A DNA stretch of 64,000 nucleotides from Sabethes cyaneus (taxonomy: Eukaryota; Arthropoda; Insecta; Diptera; Culicidae), in assembly GCF_943734655.1 (NCBI RefSeq), contig NC_071354.1, forward strand, positions 69,833,544 through 69,897,543, in the 5' to 3' direction. A program made the position numbers and the translations under genes. This document shows, piece by piece, positions 21,461-34,862 of this stretch; the first letter of the stretch is position 1, and every line of letters starts with the position of its first letter. Under the pieces are notes generated by a model. It was not told the DNA's origin. It saw only the letters and a list, made by a program, of their open reading frames with translations, and made no database searches.

Positions 21461-21850
21461 TTAATATCTGGATGTACAATCTGTTTTGCTGCAGTGTTCA
21501 CAGTTCACAGTTTTCACAGCAACTTGTTGGGCAATGGCTTCTCTTTCAGTGCAGAAAGAGTACTGTTTCATAGAAGTTATGGGTGTCCATAACTTGGACA
21601 CCCATTTTGAAAAATCGGCATGATTAGGTTTCAAAATCGCGAAGTCGTCAATATTGGCCAAATTGGTCATGTCAAACATTTCTGTGAGCGGCATACTGTC
21701 GATCGGCAGGATCATAGCAAGCATCACTAAGTATCCGAAGCTTGGAAGGTAGAAGGCGTTGAGAACGATTAGGGCAAATCCAGGTCTGATTATGTTACCG
21801 CCAAGAAATTCAATGGCAGCCAAAGTACTGTCAAAAGGACTTGTCTGCAA
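21461..21850 (-). other. Unassigned 129-codon open frame
   Basis: An uninterrupted minus-strand frame beginning MQTSPFDSTLAAIEFLGG, with a hydrophobic segment (GFALIVLNAFYLPSFGYLVM), then a more polar part (NLANIDDFAILKPNHADF). I recognise no family. It is unusually long for this AT-rich neighbourhood, so it may be an exon of an unknown or decayed membrane protein. No flanking splice partner was identified. Confidence 0.2.
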
Positions 21851-21904
21851 GAACGCTTTCGACCTGTTTGGGCCAGTAAGTAATCAAACAGAACGTTGAA
21901 GTAA

Positions 21905-22275
21905 AATATAATGGCCAAGCCACGTGCCCGGAAGTTGTACAATGAGCTTCTTACGAAGTACGAAGCATGCATCCTCGTGGAGGACGAAATATATATGAGG
22001 ATGGATTATGGGCAGCATCCCGGACAAAAGATCTATAAAGCCATTTGTAGAGCTGATGTCCCTAGCCAGTTCAAACTCATTTTTGCCGTTAAATTCGCAA
22101 GAAAGCTTACGGTCTGGTAAGGTGTTTACAGCTACGGACAAAACGAAACAGGTTTTTTTGAGCATGAGTGGCTGAAAAAACGTATTCTTCCGTACATTAA
22201 AACTTGCAATAGACCTGTACAGTTTTGGCTTGAATTGACAAGCTGCCACTGCAGTGGAACTGCCGATATTGGGCA
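21905..22275 (+). pseudogene. Mariner-like transposase relic (ITmD37E-related)
   Basis: The frame MAKPRARKLYNELLTKYEA runs into ILVEDEIYMRMDYGQHPGQK, which aligns with the first catalytic Asp block (MDDETYVKADF) of the two better mariner copies in this window. A stop at about 22120 interrupts it. After that come EHEWLKKRILPYIK (matching the KCLQKRLLPLLKQ block) and FWLELTSCHC, where the second catalytic Asp is Glu. The N-terminal third and the final Glu block are missing. It is clearly diverged from the other copies, hence older or a separate lineage. Confidence 0.65.
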
Positions 22276-22439
22276 ATTGTCAAACAAAAAGAAGAATGCA
22301 AAGATGACTCAGGATGCGACAGAGATAAAGAGTTGGTGGAACAAAATGGCCTTTCAGGTTAGCCAACTTACTTACTTACTTCTACCAGCAGAGAGCCGGT
22401 GTGGTTCTTGCTGTATCAAGGATACCCGTCCCCTGTACC

Positions 22440-24290
22440 CGGTCCTATGCCAGTCATCACCAATTCGTTGAGCATTTCGATACACACAAGTCGGCTTCAA
22501 CCAGCCATCTAGCACGTTTGCCCCCTCTTTGTCTTATGCCGTGGCATGCCGATGGGGTTTTTGAAGAGAACGAATTTCACTGCAATGTCGCAGTGACTGC
22601 GCTGTGATTGTCGCAGTGGCATTTTTGAACCCAGTGCCCTTCTGGCATACAAAAAAATACTCCGCCAAAAATAGTTCGCAACACCATTTGTTCAAATATG
22701 GCAAATGCACTTCTGTGTTCCGTAAGCAATGTTACTGTCTCAAGTTCGTAGAGGACTACCAGTCGGATTAACGTTTTGTACATCGTCAGCTCTGTGCGGC
22801 GGCATGTGCTCTTTGATCGAAGCATCTTGTGGAGGGAAAACTAGGCTTCCAGCAAGGAAATTCCAGCTTGAATGCGTCGCTGAATCTCCTTACTCGTATT
22901 TTTGTCGGCGGTGACCAGAGATCACAAATATACGAACTCATCAACCACTTCCAGTTCATCGCCGTTAATAGTCACTGTCCATGGGAGGCTAACGTTGCTT
23001 TCTCACCATATCCAGGGTCGCTCCAGAGTAGTATTGATCAACCGCGTCAGTTTGTCCAGAAAACCGTACTCGTGTATTATCTGCCATAGCAGTAAGAGTT
23101 CAACTGTATCATATGCTGCCCAGAAACCCACGACGCGTTGTACTCCCGACATTTCTGGAGGATTTGTCGGAGAACAAAATTTGGTTTGTAGTAGCACGAG
23201 CCTCCATAAAGCCCAAATGATACTGCCCTACGAATTTTCTTGCTATTGTAGATAGATGACATAATTAAATCTGGGAGCTGGGAGCGTAATGCCGCGGTAA
23301 TCACAGTTTCGGTAGTTTCTCCTCCTTCCACGGAATCCTTGAAATTATCCAGTAAAGTACCGTTGCTAGCGGTTCTTGGGCAGTTTTGTAGAGTTTTGCC
23401 GGGAGTCGGACCTTTCCGGTGGCTCTATTATTCTTCAGTTGTCCTATTTCTTGCCGGAACTCTTCAAGATCGAGAACCGGTACGTTGTTATTGTTTGTGG
23501 GCACTCCTAGGTTAACTCCTTCTCTTATATCACCATTAAGATGGTAATCTAAGATCTGCTTCCACCTGTCGACCGCTTTGCGCTCGTTTGTGACCAGGTT
23601 TCTCTCCTTGTCCCTATCAGGCTTCGATGTTTATCCTTTACGAGATTGATTTACCTTCTCATAAAACCTGTGGGTCTCATTGGCACGGAATAGTTGTTCT
23701 AGCTTTTCACGATCTCAATCTTCCTTCTGATGCATTTTCCTCCTCAGAATCGTGGTCAACTCATCCCGGGCTTGTCGATTCTTGGCCAAATTCTTCCTCG
23801 TGACAATGCTCGAATAGTTTCTCCAAGTTCTCTTTTTCCTCTCCAGCGCTTGTTGACATTCCTAGTCAAACCAATCATTTCGCGTCTTCGAGGTAGTTTT
23901 GAGCGCACAACTACTGCTACTAGATTATGATCCGAATTGATATCCGCACCCCACAGTGAGCGTGTGTTGGTGTTGTTCAATAAAAACTAGCCATCGATGA
24001 GAATATGGTCGATTTGGTTCAATGTTCGTTGATCAGGCAATCTCCAGCTGGCTTTGTGGATATCTTTGCAGGGAAAGAAAGTGCTTCTGATCAGCAGGCG
24101 ACGAGAAGCTGCAAAGTTTATGCATCGTTAGCTGTTATTGATTGTGTCGCCGTGCAGACTAGTTATGGGGCCCGATCACTACTAGTCTATACTTCGCTTC
24201 CCTGCCGATCTGGGGTCATACCCCTAACGACTATCTTGATGTCCCGTGGCAATGTTGTAACTGAAGAAACTAATTTCCTGGATTATATGT
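22440..24290 (-). pseudogene. Eroded RTE-like retrotransposon (minus strand)
   Basis: Read on the minus strand, parts of the endonuclease are found near 24100-23985 (STFFPCKDIHKASWRLPDQR, QIDHILIDG) and NSDHNLVAVVVRSKL near 23930-23890. LKNNRATGKVRLPAKLYK (RT domain start) lies near 23440. A late RT/C-terminal stretch, TMYKTLIRLVVLYELETVTL, lies near 22790-22730. Frameshifts and stops are everywhere, and sections between these blocks are missing or unrecognisable. The order of blocks proves orientation. It is much older than the 11921-14370 copy and related to it. Confidence 0.7.
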
Positions 24291-24447
24291 TTCCTTGATT
24301 GTATAGATTTAGGTAGGTTGCTTTACTTGGGCCACGCTATCGAGTCTCGTCATGGGGCTGCCATCTTAGGTATAGTGCCGATACAACACCTTTCTTATTA
24401 TAGCCGTCTTCTCCGGAGCAGACGCTGTCGTGAGCCTCTCCTAACCT
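24291..24447. other. Short spacer before MITE
   Basis: No recognisable coding or repeat structure. Confidence 0.3.
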
Positions 24448-24558
24448 GGGGTGACATTGCGATTCTTGTTTCGAGTGATTTTGGTTCGTTTCGCCTATTC
24501 GTTTAACGTGGTCGAAATGAACCAAAATCACTCGAAACGAGAATCGCAATGTCACACC
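24448..24558. mobile_element. 111-bp palindromic MITE, copy 2
   Basis: Same length and near-same sequence as 4404-4514. GGGGTGACATTGCGATTCTT pairs with GAGAATCGCAATGTCACACC, with a mismatch near the right terminus. A CT dinucleotide precedes the left end and is found at the right boundary, as in copy 1. Confidence 0.8.
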
Positions 24559-24948
24559 TGGAGTATGTAGTAGATATGGCATGAATTGATATAAAGTCGA
24601 TATAATAAAGTTGCAAAAAGAATAACCACAAAATAAGAGTGTAGAATTAGACTGCTCGAAAAGTGAGATTTGGCTGACAGCTCGGTTCGAGTGTTCGCGC
24701 AATTTCAGTGGCCTAATTTCTGAGTCAGACTGAGATAGCGCGACATCGGAAAATGATTGATCGTTCGTTGAGTAAACGAGTGAGAGATATGCGAATCGAA
24801 GAGAAACGAACACTCGTTCTCAAATAGCGATACCGTCTGTTGATTATATTAACCAACGTAAGTCGCGTTTACAAGTTGCTCCTGAAGTGGGAGAGTAAAA
24901 AGCACGATAGAGTACAGCAGCGCACTTGGTTGAGAGTCGTCAAGCCAC
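24559..24948. other. Spacer with no assigned function
   Basis: Contains CGAACACTCG and related words in both orientations around 24680-24820, a weak imperfect inverted arrangement. No gene recognised. Confidence 0.3.
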
Positions 24949-25449
24949 TACCCAAGCAACCAAAAGTTCGAATTTCACTTAAGGAATGAACTTGGAAGTT
25001 CATATTTGGTTTAAATTTAGTTCCTCAGAACTTTCTTGCTGAACAACCAGACACTACATTTGTAAACCGAACTTCATTCTCAATACAGTACCGTTAACAT
25101 CTGTAACAACTTGAAAGTTCAACATACAGCTTGAAAGTTCAACATGCAACTTGAAAGTAACTAAAAGTTTGGATAATGCTGTCTAAGGAAGGTTGACAAG
25201 CTTTGTGTCTATGGATCAATAGCTTGCTAAGCAGCTTTACCTGTAATTAACGCAACTTAAAAGTTGCCCTGAGTTCGCTGCATAGAGCACTAAGCAGCTT
25301 CTAGAGAAACTCTGTCAAAAATTAATAAATAGCACTTTGATTACTATTTTTATACTTTTCTATTTTTACCTCTGCCTCCTTCCAACTTCTGTAAAGTCGG
25401 TTCATGCGATTAAGATAGACTACATAAAAAGCTCTACGCTATACCTAAC

Positions 25450-25523
25450 ACCTACCGCTGCTGGATTTGGACCCGAGCCTTCCGCGTTGCAAGCCTATCC
25501 TGATGCATTGCGCCATCCATGAC
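25450..25523 (-). repeat. tRNA-like (SINE head) sequence
   Basis: On the minus strand, TGGCGCAATGCA (25515-25504) resembles an RNA polymerase III A box and GGGTCCAAATCC (around 25474-25463) a B box, at tRNA-like spacing. The anticodon arm does not pair well, so this is more likely a SINE head or tRNA pseudogene than a functional tRNA. Confidence 0.45.
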
Positions 25524-25639
25524 GATGTTAGTGACATGAATTTTGTCGATGAGTTGATCTTGAGCGTAAGTTCGTTTCGGGGCTGTGGTAAATGAAAAAT
25601 TCATCGAGTAAAATCGATGCAAATCGCATATTTCAGCAA

Positions 25640-25700
25640 CGGAGCAGTGGTCTGCATCTAAGTCACCGAAAGGTAGTACTCGAGTTCCAATCCCCGAGGT
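25640..25700 (+). repeat. tRNA-like sequence, opposite orientation
   Basis: GAGCAGTGGTCTGCATC resembles the D-arm/A-box region, and GAGTTCCAATCCC (25683-25695) is close to the B-box consensus GGTTCRANNCC. Spacing is tRNA-like, but the acceptor stem is not convincing. Confidence 0.35.
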
Positions 25701-26188
25701 TTAGTTGGTGGTGTGTGGTAAGTTACAATAAATTAATATTTATAAAAGAAACAGTCAATTATTCTTCTGATGATCTTTCATTAAATAAAATAATTTATAT
25801 TGTTTATTACTATTAACCGAAATTAAATGCCTTAGTTTAAATGGGAAATGACATGAATCTACAAAACAGGAAGAAGTGGGAAAATTCCTCCAACCTTTTT
25901 TTATTTTTAAGATTATTGGAGTTTCTTTTTGAGCTGAACAGTGTTCTATATAGCGACTTAAGTGGACTTTTTGCGAACTTTCTAGTTCTGTTAAAAGTTG
26001 CTTTGTATTCCCTTCGAAGTTTAATAATCAAATATGAACCTAAAAGTACGGTCAATTACTTAAAAATTAAGCTGAATAGAGTTCTATTCATAATCATTTC
26101 GTTCGCTGATTAAGCCAAAAATCCCCTTTTATCGGAACTTTTGGTTGTTTGGGTAAGAGCCACCTCTAACAGACTCTCAAGGATGATT

Positions 26189-26296
26189 CCCTGGTAACAT
26201 TTCAGGTTTTATCACACTCTTATGACGGCATTTAAGACCAAAATTAGCCTTGAAAACCGCCCAAAGAGTACAATAAAACTTCCATTGTTGCTTGGG
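26189..26296. mobile_element. 108-bp MITE, CCCAAG family, copy A
   Basis: Aligns along its length with 57340-57447, including GAGTACAATAAAACT and the right end ATTGTTGCTTGGG. The left end reads CCCTGGTAACAT against CCCAAGTAACAA in copy B. Termini are inverted repeats. It is non-coding. Confidence 0.65.
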
Positions 26297-26500
26297 TTGC
26301 TCCTCAGAATAAAAAAAGAGAAGAGAAAAATTCACACTTTACTCAATCGCGAATTATTGTGCTCCGTTTTGTTTTAACTTTTCTTTTTTTACTGACTGCG
26401 ATTCCTCTGCAACCTGCACGCACATGTTCTACCTTCTACTTATTGAGGGAGTGAACTGAGCAACAAAATGTTAATACACTTTTTGGCTGCCCATGATATG
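26297..26500. other. Short spacer
   Basis: AT-rich sequence between two MITEs, with no features recognised. Confidence 0.3.
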
Positions 26501-26806
26501 CACTCTTAAATGGTTCTACATGTAAATAGGTCGGATTTAGTTAAAGCTAGGTTGAAACTACTCAAAATGCCCTTAAAGAGTACAAACTCAGATTTTGAGT
26601 AGTTTTTCAACCAAAAAATTGGTAGTAGGAACTTTAAAGTACGTTATTTGTCATAGCGAATAATTCAATTATCGGTAACAAGTAGCCAAAATTCGTTGAA
26701 ATTTTTACCCAAAGTTTGAGTTTGTACACTTTAATGGCATTTTGAGTAGTTTCAACCTAGCTTTAATTAAATCCGACCTATTTACAGGTAGAATCATTTA
26801 AGTGTG
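26501..26806. mobile_element. 306-bp TIR element, uninterrupted relative of 4166-4712
   Basis: The left end CACTCTTAAATGGTTCTAC pairs with GTAGAATCATTTAAGTGTG at the right. AGGTCGGATTTAGTTAAAGC and GCTTTAATTAAATCCGACCT form the inner arms. The interior includes AAACTCAGATTTTGAGTAG, which gives the uninterrupted target sequence for the palindromic MITE found in the other copy. Confidence 0.7.
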
Positions 26807-27572
26807 TGGGACACATAAAAAACTGTTTAGACTTCTCGCAGGGGCAACAGTGCAGAAAATGCTGCATATGACGATAGTGGATGATAGATATGGCAACATT
26901 GGAATTCCCATGCAGTAGCTTTTTCGCGCAATGAGAAACTAAAGTTTGTTTATATTTCTCTTTATTTTTGGCATAAAAACATAAAAAGATGCACTTTTTC
27001 CACAATGAGTGAGGAAATGGCAAGCCTGCAGACGCTCATGGCTGACAAGGTTATTCCTCGTTGCGACAATCAGCGCTCGCATGGGTGCCTCTTTCTCTGC
27101 CAGTATACGACCTAAGTTTTCATAGGGGTTGCTTACCCGATCCTCGCTCGCATTCCGGCTGGTATCACGAGGATGTAGGACCAGACGTTGTTGAATAAGA
27201 GGCTAAGGACTACTATGGAGTCTATGCTACGAATTATCCAGCCGTTTACCAACCAAACGTCTGGTCAAGCCTCTGAAGAAGACAGTACTTCATTCAGTAT
27301 ATGCTTGTAGCTTTCGGCTCATTGCTCAAGCTTTTCTACTCTCTTCCTAAAATTGTGCAAATTGTGGAGTATTTCGCCATGAGGTTCTTGAGTTGTCTTT
27401 TTAGCGTTCAAACTTTCTCGGAAATTTTCATTGCAAGTTGCTCTTCAAAGATATCTGTGCAGGCATCTGTTTGATCATCTTGGCAGTAAAAGAACAGAGA
27501 AATTGCATTTTGCTCTGGTTGAACACAGCTACAAGCAGTGTAAATCTTCTCTTCATACCCTAGAGTCTAGAC
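26807..27572. other. Spacer
   Basis: No coding sequence recognised. ACCAGACGTT (about 27181) and AACGTCTGGT (about 27257) form an imperfect inverted pair that might mark a degraded element. Confidence 0.3.
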
Positions 27573-27574
27573 TA

Positions 27575-28469
27575 GGGGAGAGTAGTTAACAGTGAGACAA
27601 CAGGAACAGTGAGACATCGGGAATAGCTTCGCCATAAAACGTACAAGAGCCATGATATTTTCCTGCAAAGTGAAGTTTGTGAATCTATATCAAATAATAC
27701 AGTTTGAGAAAAATTTGTTAATTTTTTAGTATATTTTTCAACAAAAGTCGTTTTTGGGGGGGTCAAAGTAAATTTTATTGCGATCATTTTCAGGTGATTT
27801 TTAACGGCAAATCGCATAACTAATCCAAATTAAATTTATTATATGGCATCTCATAGGAATGAGAGATAAAAATAAAAAATATAAGACCATCGAATTGTTT
27901 GCTAACACCACTATTTCACTATTTCTTATAAAACATTCCTATTGGGAACAATGAGACAAACAGATGTGGGTAATTTTCAAAAAAAAAATTTGTGTTGAAA
28001 TGTAAATCAATCCATATAAATTGATTGTAAATGAGTTCTGAAGTGTAAGTTGAAGGTCAGATAACCAGGATTTGACCTTTATAAGAATATAAATGTAGAT
28101 GTGAGAAAAATCGGAATTTTCAATAATGCACAACAATAATGTATCCTTTATGCACAAAATAAACAGTCCGACTTCTAAACTATTCTTTGTAACCAAAAAA
28201 TATGGTTTAAGTTTAATTCTAATATGTGTCTCAGTATTCAATACTCGCTGTCTCATTCTTCCCACCTACTGGGGAACAGTGAGCCAAAAAGACACCTTCA
28301 CATTTGCGTTTGTAACTATTTTATCTTTTAACCAAAAGGGCTGAAACTTTTTTTCAGACAACTAGAAGGATATACCTTTCAAATGGATTGAAGATCTCGT
28401 TGGTAACTATCACCAAAAAAATTTTAAAATTTTTGGAAAAAAAGTGTCTCACTGTAGACGTCTCTCCCC
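27575..28469. mobile_element. 0.9-kb TIR element with GTGAGACA-type internal repeats
   Basis: The left end GGGGAGAG plus the inner ACAGTGAGACA (about 27589-27599) pairs with TGTCTCACTGT and CTCTCCCC at the right. TA flanks both sides (27573-27574, 28470-28471). Variants of AACAGTGAGACA recur internally, near 27604, 27948 and 28271. The remainder is AT-rich without a transposase, so it is non-autonomous. Confidence 0.65.
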
Positions 28470-28471
28470 TA

Positions 28472-31400
28472 TTTGCTCTGTTTATAGTGCCGGGCAAGTG
28501 TAGTACCGTACCGACTGAGACAATTTTTTTAGAGTTGAGAGCATGTATTTTGTAGTACTCCGTTATAGCAAAAAAGAAAGAGAGAAAAAGCCAACGCTAC
28601 ATTGAAGACAGTAATACACTACAAAAGAAAAACTGCTCTTCGCTTATCGGAAAAGGTAACCTCCGAGAGAGCAAAATCAAATAGATTCTTCTTCTGCACG
28701 TTGCAATAAATCGCTGGAGATAATGAAATTATCTTCATAGCTCAACTTCCTATTAGAATGGAAAAATATGCTATCATTTCGCGAACTTTGCTAGAAAAAT
28801 TAAACTAATTCATTAGAGTTGAGCTCCATACAGCTATAAAAACGCAATCCATAAATAAAATTCGGCTTAGCATTCATCTCCATCAAAGGTTACGTTCTTC
28901 GTCGTAGAAATCAACTCAATTAGACTAATCAAATACCTTCACTTTAGTTGATGGCCGTTCAAATGTTTCTTATACTCAACGAAATCCAACTATACTTAAT
29001 GGAAATGAAACGATTGCTTGGCTTGGACCGCAGTGTCTCCCTGCTTCTCGTATGCTACACAGCTGATTCGAAGGGGTTTCTGATCCTACCCACGGTTGAG
29101 GGAGTGAGCTTCGATAACCCTAAAATTAAACGTTTCAGCCCCAATAAACTGTACTAGCCACCCTCTTGGTTCTTGGTTCACTTCAACCAGCCAAAAAGAA
29201 ATTGGAGATGGTCAATCAAGAATCATCACCCGTACCTCGGCCGATAAAAGCCGTACTGCAACGGGCAACTGGCTGGCTGGCTGGCTGGCTGACTGACTGG
29301 CCGACTGGCCGGCTACTTTATGGTATTAGTTGTAATTTATACTAGTTTTGGCTCATAAACTGGCCCGAACAGGGAGAAGCCCGTCGGTCGGTAGGATGGT
29401 TATTTCGGGATTCCCATATTGTCTGTAATCAGCAGCCAGCGAGGGGAAGATTGACCGGCTGCAACAAGGATAAGTGCAATTATTGGCTGGTTTCGATTTC
29501 TGTATTTGCTCGAAATTGTTACTGTTTGGCTGCCGGGGAAGTGAATTCGTTCATTATGCATACCATAGACGAGATCCAATGGTTTTGCTTTCTTTAGTAA
29601 GCGATAAGTTTTTACATCAACATGGACAATCAACAAACGAAGGGCTGATTTTGGAATAGAACCCACAAAAGGTTTCTGCAAATTTCCGTATTAAATTTTT
29701 CCCCAAACTCATTCAATCGATGAGCTTAAGGGAAATCCTTTCCAATATCCGGAGGATGGTACAAGGAAACGAAGAAATGAGGACATTCAAATTCTAAATG
29801 AAAATTGCACGTTTAGTGCACGACAAAAGCCGCATTGTATTCAAATATACTGATTAACGATTGTATCCCAGTTTGAATCATGTCAAACATCATAATTTTA
29901 TTCTATGACTCAATTCGCGAAATCGAAATTTTGAGCTATGCTAAATAATTAAATTTTGCAGTATCTTTAGTTAGTTTTTATAGTTCACTGCCCTTGAGGT
30001 TGAAGTTGAATGAACGCTGAAAATATGTTCATTGAATACATGGTTTAACGCACGTTGTATGCACAAGGTTTGAGGTAAAGTTTACTTTCTGAAAATCTGT
30101 GTAAGAAGCAGTAAATGTATCAATTTAATATGGGTGAAAATCTTACCAACCAGAATCTGTAGGACTGCATGTGTTAAGATGTGCTAAACGAATTTGAGTA
30201 GTGAGTTAATGGAAAGATTTTGTGTTATAAATTTACAATTCTTCCCGAGAGCGGCACATGGTATTACCGCTGACGGTAATGAAATTCAAATTTTTCCGAT
30301 TCGTCGTTTCCTTTGCTTCCAGCTGCCGAAGCTGTAGCTGAAACTATGTATGGAAAATCAGTGTCGGTGTTCTAATTGTGAAACTTCTACAGTAAAATTC
30401 ATATCAAACAGCTGTACACTTATAGGGGCAGTACTTTTTTAGAAACAGTTTAACAAATCCCAATTCTTCGAATGTTTTGGGAAAAACCTATGGACGAAAA
30501 ACCCATCATCCAAAGCATTGCCTTAGTTGTTAGTACAACACACCGCGCGCAATTTCCCAACTTGAACAAACTAAACGATTCATTAACTTACCTTCCAATT
30601 TTCTTCTTGCGACAGAAGGTTCCTGCAAGAATTTCGTTTCAGTTTCTTCATCATATATCTAATTCACGCTTGCCGGAGCAAAATCCATCTTTCCCATCGG
30701 TTCGGGTAGGTACTTTGCACCGAACTTAGCTGTATACATACACACATATTCTTTCGTACACTGCCAACCATACACCTTTTGCTATGCCGGAACATTATAA
30801 ATGAGGAAACTTGTGCTCATTACTCATGTTCGTCTTACCTTTCCGGGGCATCAGGATCAGGATACCGGTACCAGTATAGTACCGAAGCGCGCACAACTTT
30901 GCACTCCGTAACGGGAAGGCGAACAAATTTATTTCGTTTCAAACAGTCATTAGTCAATAAGTCGCGGATTTCAACTAAACTTCGTTGTTCATACTTCGCA
31001 GCTGTGATTTTTATGAAGTGTACAGAACGGGAGGAGAGACGGTCAAAGCTCGAGCTTTCCACCGAAAATTGCAGTTTGTATTTTTTTTCTCTGTTTAGTT
31101 TAGCAATTCATCAGCAACATCGATTCAATTAAATTCGAAAGCAGATTCTGTAGAATGAATAATGTTCCGATTTATCCGGCAGCTTTTTGCGTAGCTCGCT
31201 GCTCAATCCCAAACCGATACTAAAGCAGCGACTTTTCACGGAAAAGTAGCCTCTAGCCCGAATGGTGGCGTGGTATGGGAAATTGCAGTGGAAATACTTT
31301 CCAATTGAATTTACTCTAATTAAAAGCTTGTTGATGTGCCAATAAACACGTCGTGGATGGCATTAAAAATTAATCGCTTTCCGCAGATTGGGACTGATTG

Positions 31401-31735
31401 CGATCAGCCAGCGAGCGGAGGGACGTTTGTTTGCGCATACATTGGTCAGTGGCCGGCGCGTAGCTGGGGGGGACGGGGGGAACGGGAACTCGAGCACATT
31501 CGGTTGGCTGGAATTCAACGATGGGTTGGTTTGCAATACTCAATATTTTCATTGCTAAATATTAATTGACGTTTTCCATGTAGTGCTCGCTGATTAATGG
31601 GGTAATTATTTTCCAAATTATTTAGTGGATCGATTCTATAATCAGATTACAATAATAATTAGATATCTCAAAATTTTGCATTATAGGTAGTTTGTCTAGA
31701 CGAAAAATTTTCATGTGCATATTAAGATCTGGTGT
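28472..31735. other. Spacer with a short GGCT microsatellite
   Basis: Long non-coding stretch. A (GGCT/GACT)n tract lies at about 29267-29310. Small frames at 28948, 29400 and 30779 show no family resemblance and overlap counter-strand frames. No splice-connected gene could be built. Confidence 0.35.
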
Positions 31736-31810
31736 TTCATTTAAGAACTAGCTGACCTGACAAACTTCGTATTCGTATATATACAACACAAATTAAAATG
31801 TGTTGTACAT

Positions 31811-31955
31811 AAATCGTGAATCTGTCACAATCTCGAGTATAGCAAGTTTCTGAGGAGCTCAACCTTAGATAACTCATTTTGGCAGTTATGTCACTATGAA
31901 AGCATGGGTAGTTTAATTTACAAATTTTCAATTTTTCCTCACAGTAAAGTAGAAA
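31811..31955 (-). repeat. Inverted copy of a dispersed repeat (left of the array)
   Basis: On the minus strand it reads TTTACTGTGAGGAAAAA, then CTTTCATAGTGACATAACTG, AAAATGAGTTATCTAAGGTT and CTCGAGATTGTGACA. The same order occurs on the plus strand at about 34722-34850. The two copies therefore flank the tetranucleotide array as an inverted pair. Confidence 0.6.
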
Positions 31956-31974
31956 TCAATCCCCCCGTTACTTA

Positions 31975-32191
31975 GCCAGATAAAATGCATCCCGAATTTG
32001 GTTCCATTTGCTTGATTAGTTCTCGAGTTATGCAGAAATTCGTGGTTCATTGGTATGGGAGCCCTCCCTCTAAGTGGCGGGAGGGGTTTATAACCATCAT
32101 AAGAACCTTCCTCGGCCTCAAAAGGAAGGAGACAAGCAAATTTTCACACCGATCGGTTCAGTAGTTTTCGATTCTATAAGGAACATATCGG
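31975..32191 (+). repeat. Minisatellite-type unit leading into the CAGA array
   Basis: Carries TTTGGTTCCATTTGCTTGAT, TATGGGAGCCCTCCC and a terminal module ACCGATCGGTTCAGTAGTTT followed by TCTATAAGGAACAT, then passes directly into the tetranucleotide repeat. The same modules, in the same order and orientation, occur at 35340-35552, where the CAGA run is only about 16 bases long. Confidence 0.7.
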
Positions 32192-34376
<2,185 letters not shown>

Positions 34377-34721
34377 GCAAGAATTTCGGAGGCAAGAATT
34401 TTTTCAATGGTGAATTATGACCCCTCTTCCTTTAAAAGGGGGACTCCCATACCCCTGTGGTAGTGGGTTGTTTCTTTGTTTTTCTAGGCCTTTATTATTT
34501 TCTTTTAGTTGGGTCCGAACGAACGATAGCGAGTAAGGAGAGGATCATCCCTGCGAATTGGTACTTTTTACGAAAAAGTTTTCCGTCGTGGAATGGTACA
34601 TTCCGCATAAGGTTTTTCGCAAAATGGTATCCGACTAAATGTTATATATTCACGGCGAATATTCAAGTTCCATCCGCTTTATTTTACCTGGCTAAGCTAA
34701 GGAGGGCGGTGGTTGTTTGCT

Positions 34722-34850
34722 GCTTTACTGTGAGGAAAAAAATCCAAATATCTATATTAAACTCCTCTTGCTTTCATAGTTACGTAACTGCCAAAATGAA
34801 TCATCTAAGGTTGGCTCAGAATCTTGCAAAACTCGAGATTGTGACAAGGG
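34722..34850 (+). repeat. Dispersed repeat, right-hand copy of the inverted pair
   Basis: Plus-strand copy of the sequence at 31811-31955 (shared CTTTCATAGTTACGTAACTG and CTCGAGATTGTGACA). A 132-codon frame through this region (34457-34855) is within repeat DNA and shows no recognisable domain. Confidence 0.6.
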
Positions 34851-34862
34851 CATAAAATAAAT

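Larger units (their letters stand above)
24951..26153. mobile_element. 1.2-kb TIR element with TA target duplication and tRNA-like modules
   Basis: The left terminus CCCAAGCAACCAAAAGTTC and the right terminus GAACTTTTGGTTGTTTGGG are inverted repeats with one mismatch. They are flanked by TA on both sides (24949-24950 and 26154-26155), as in Tc1/mariner-type insertions. The word CTTGAAAGTTCAAC is repeated near 25108-25158. No transposase is present. The interior carries two tRNA-like sequences in opposite orientation, so it may be a composite non-autonomous element. Confidence 0.65.

Noticed and set aside
24640..24830. Solo LTR or promoter region based on inverted CGAACACTCG words
   Set aside because: No TG...CA ends, no second copy and no target duplication were found.
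25450..25523. Functional tRNA gene
   Set aside because: A- and B-box-like words are present, but the anticodon stem does not pair and it lies inside a mobile element, so a SINE head or tRNA relic is more likely.
34457..34855. 132-codon protein beginning with a hydrophobic segment
   Set aside because: The frame lies in dispersed repeat DNA, half of it duplicated inverted at 31811-31955, with no recognisable domain.
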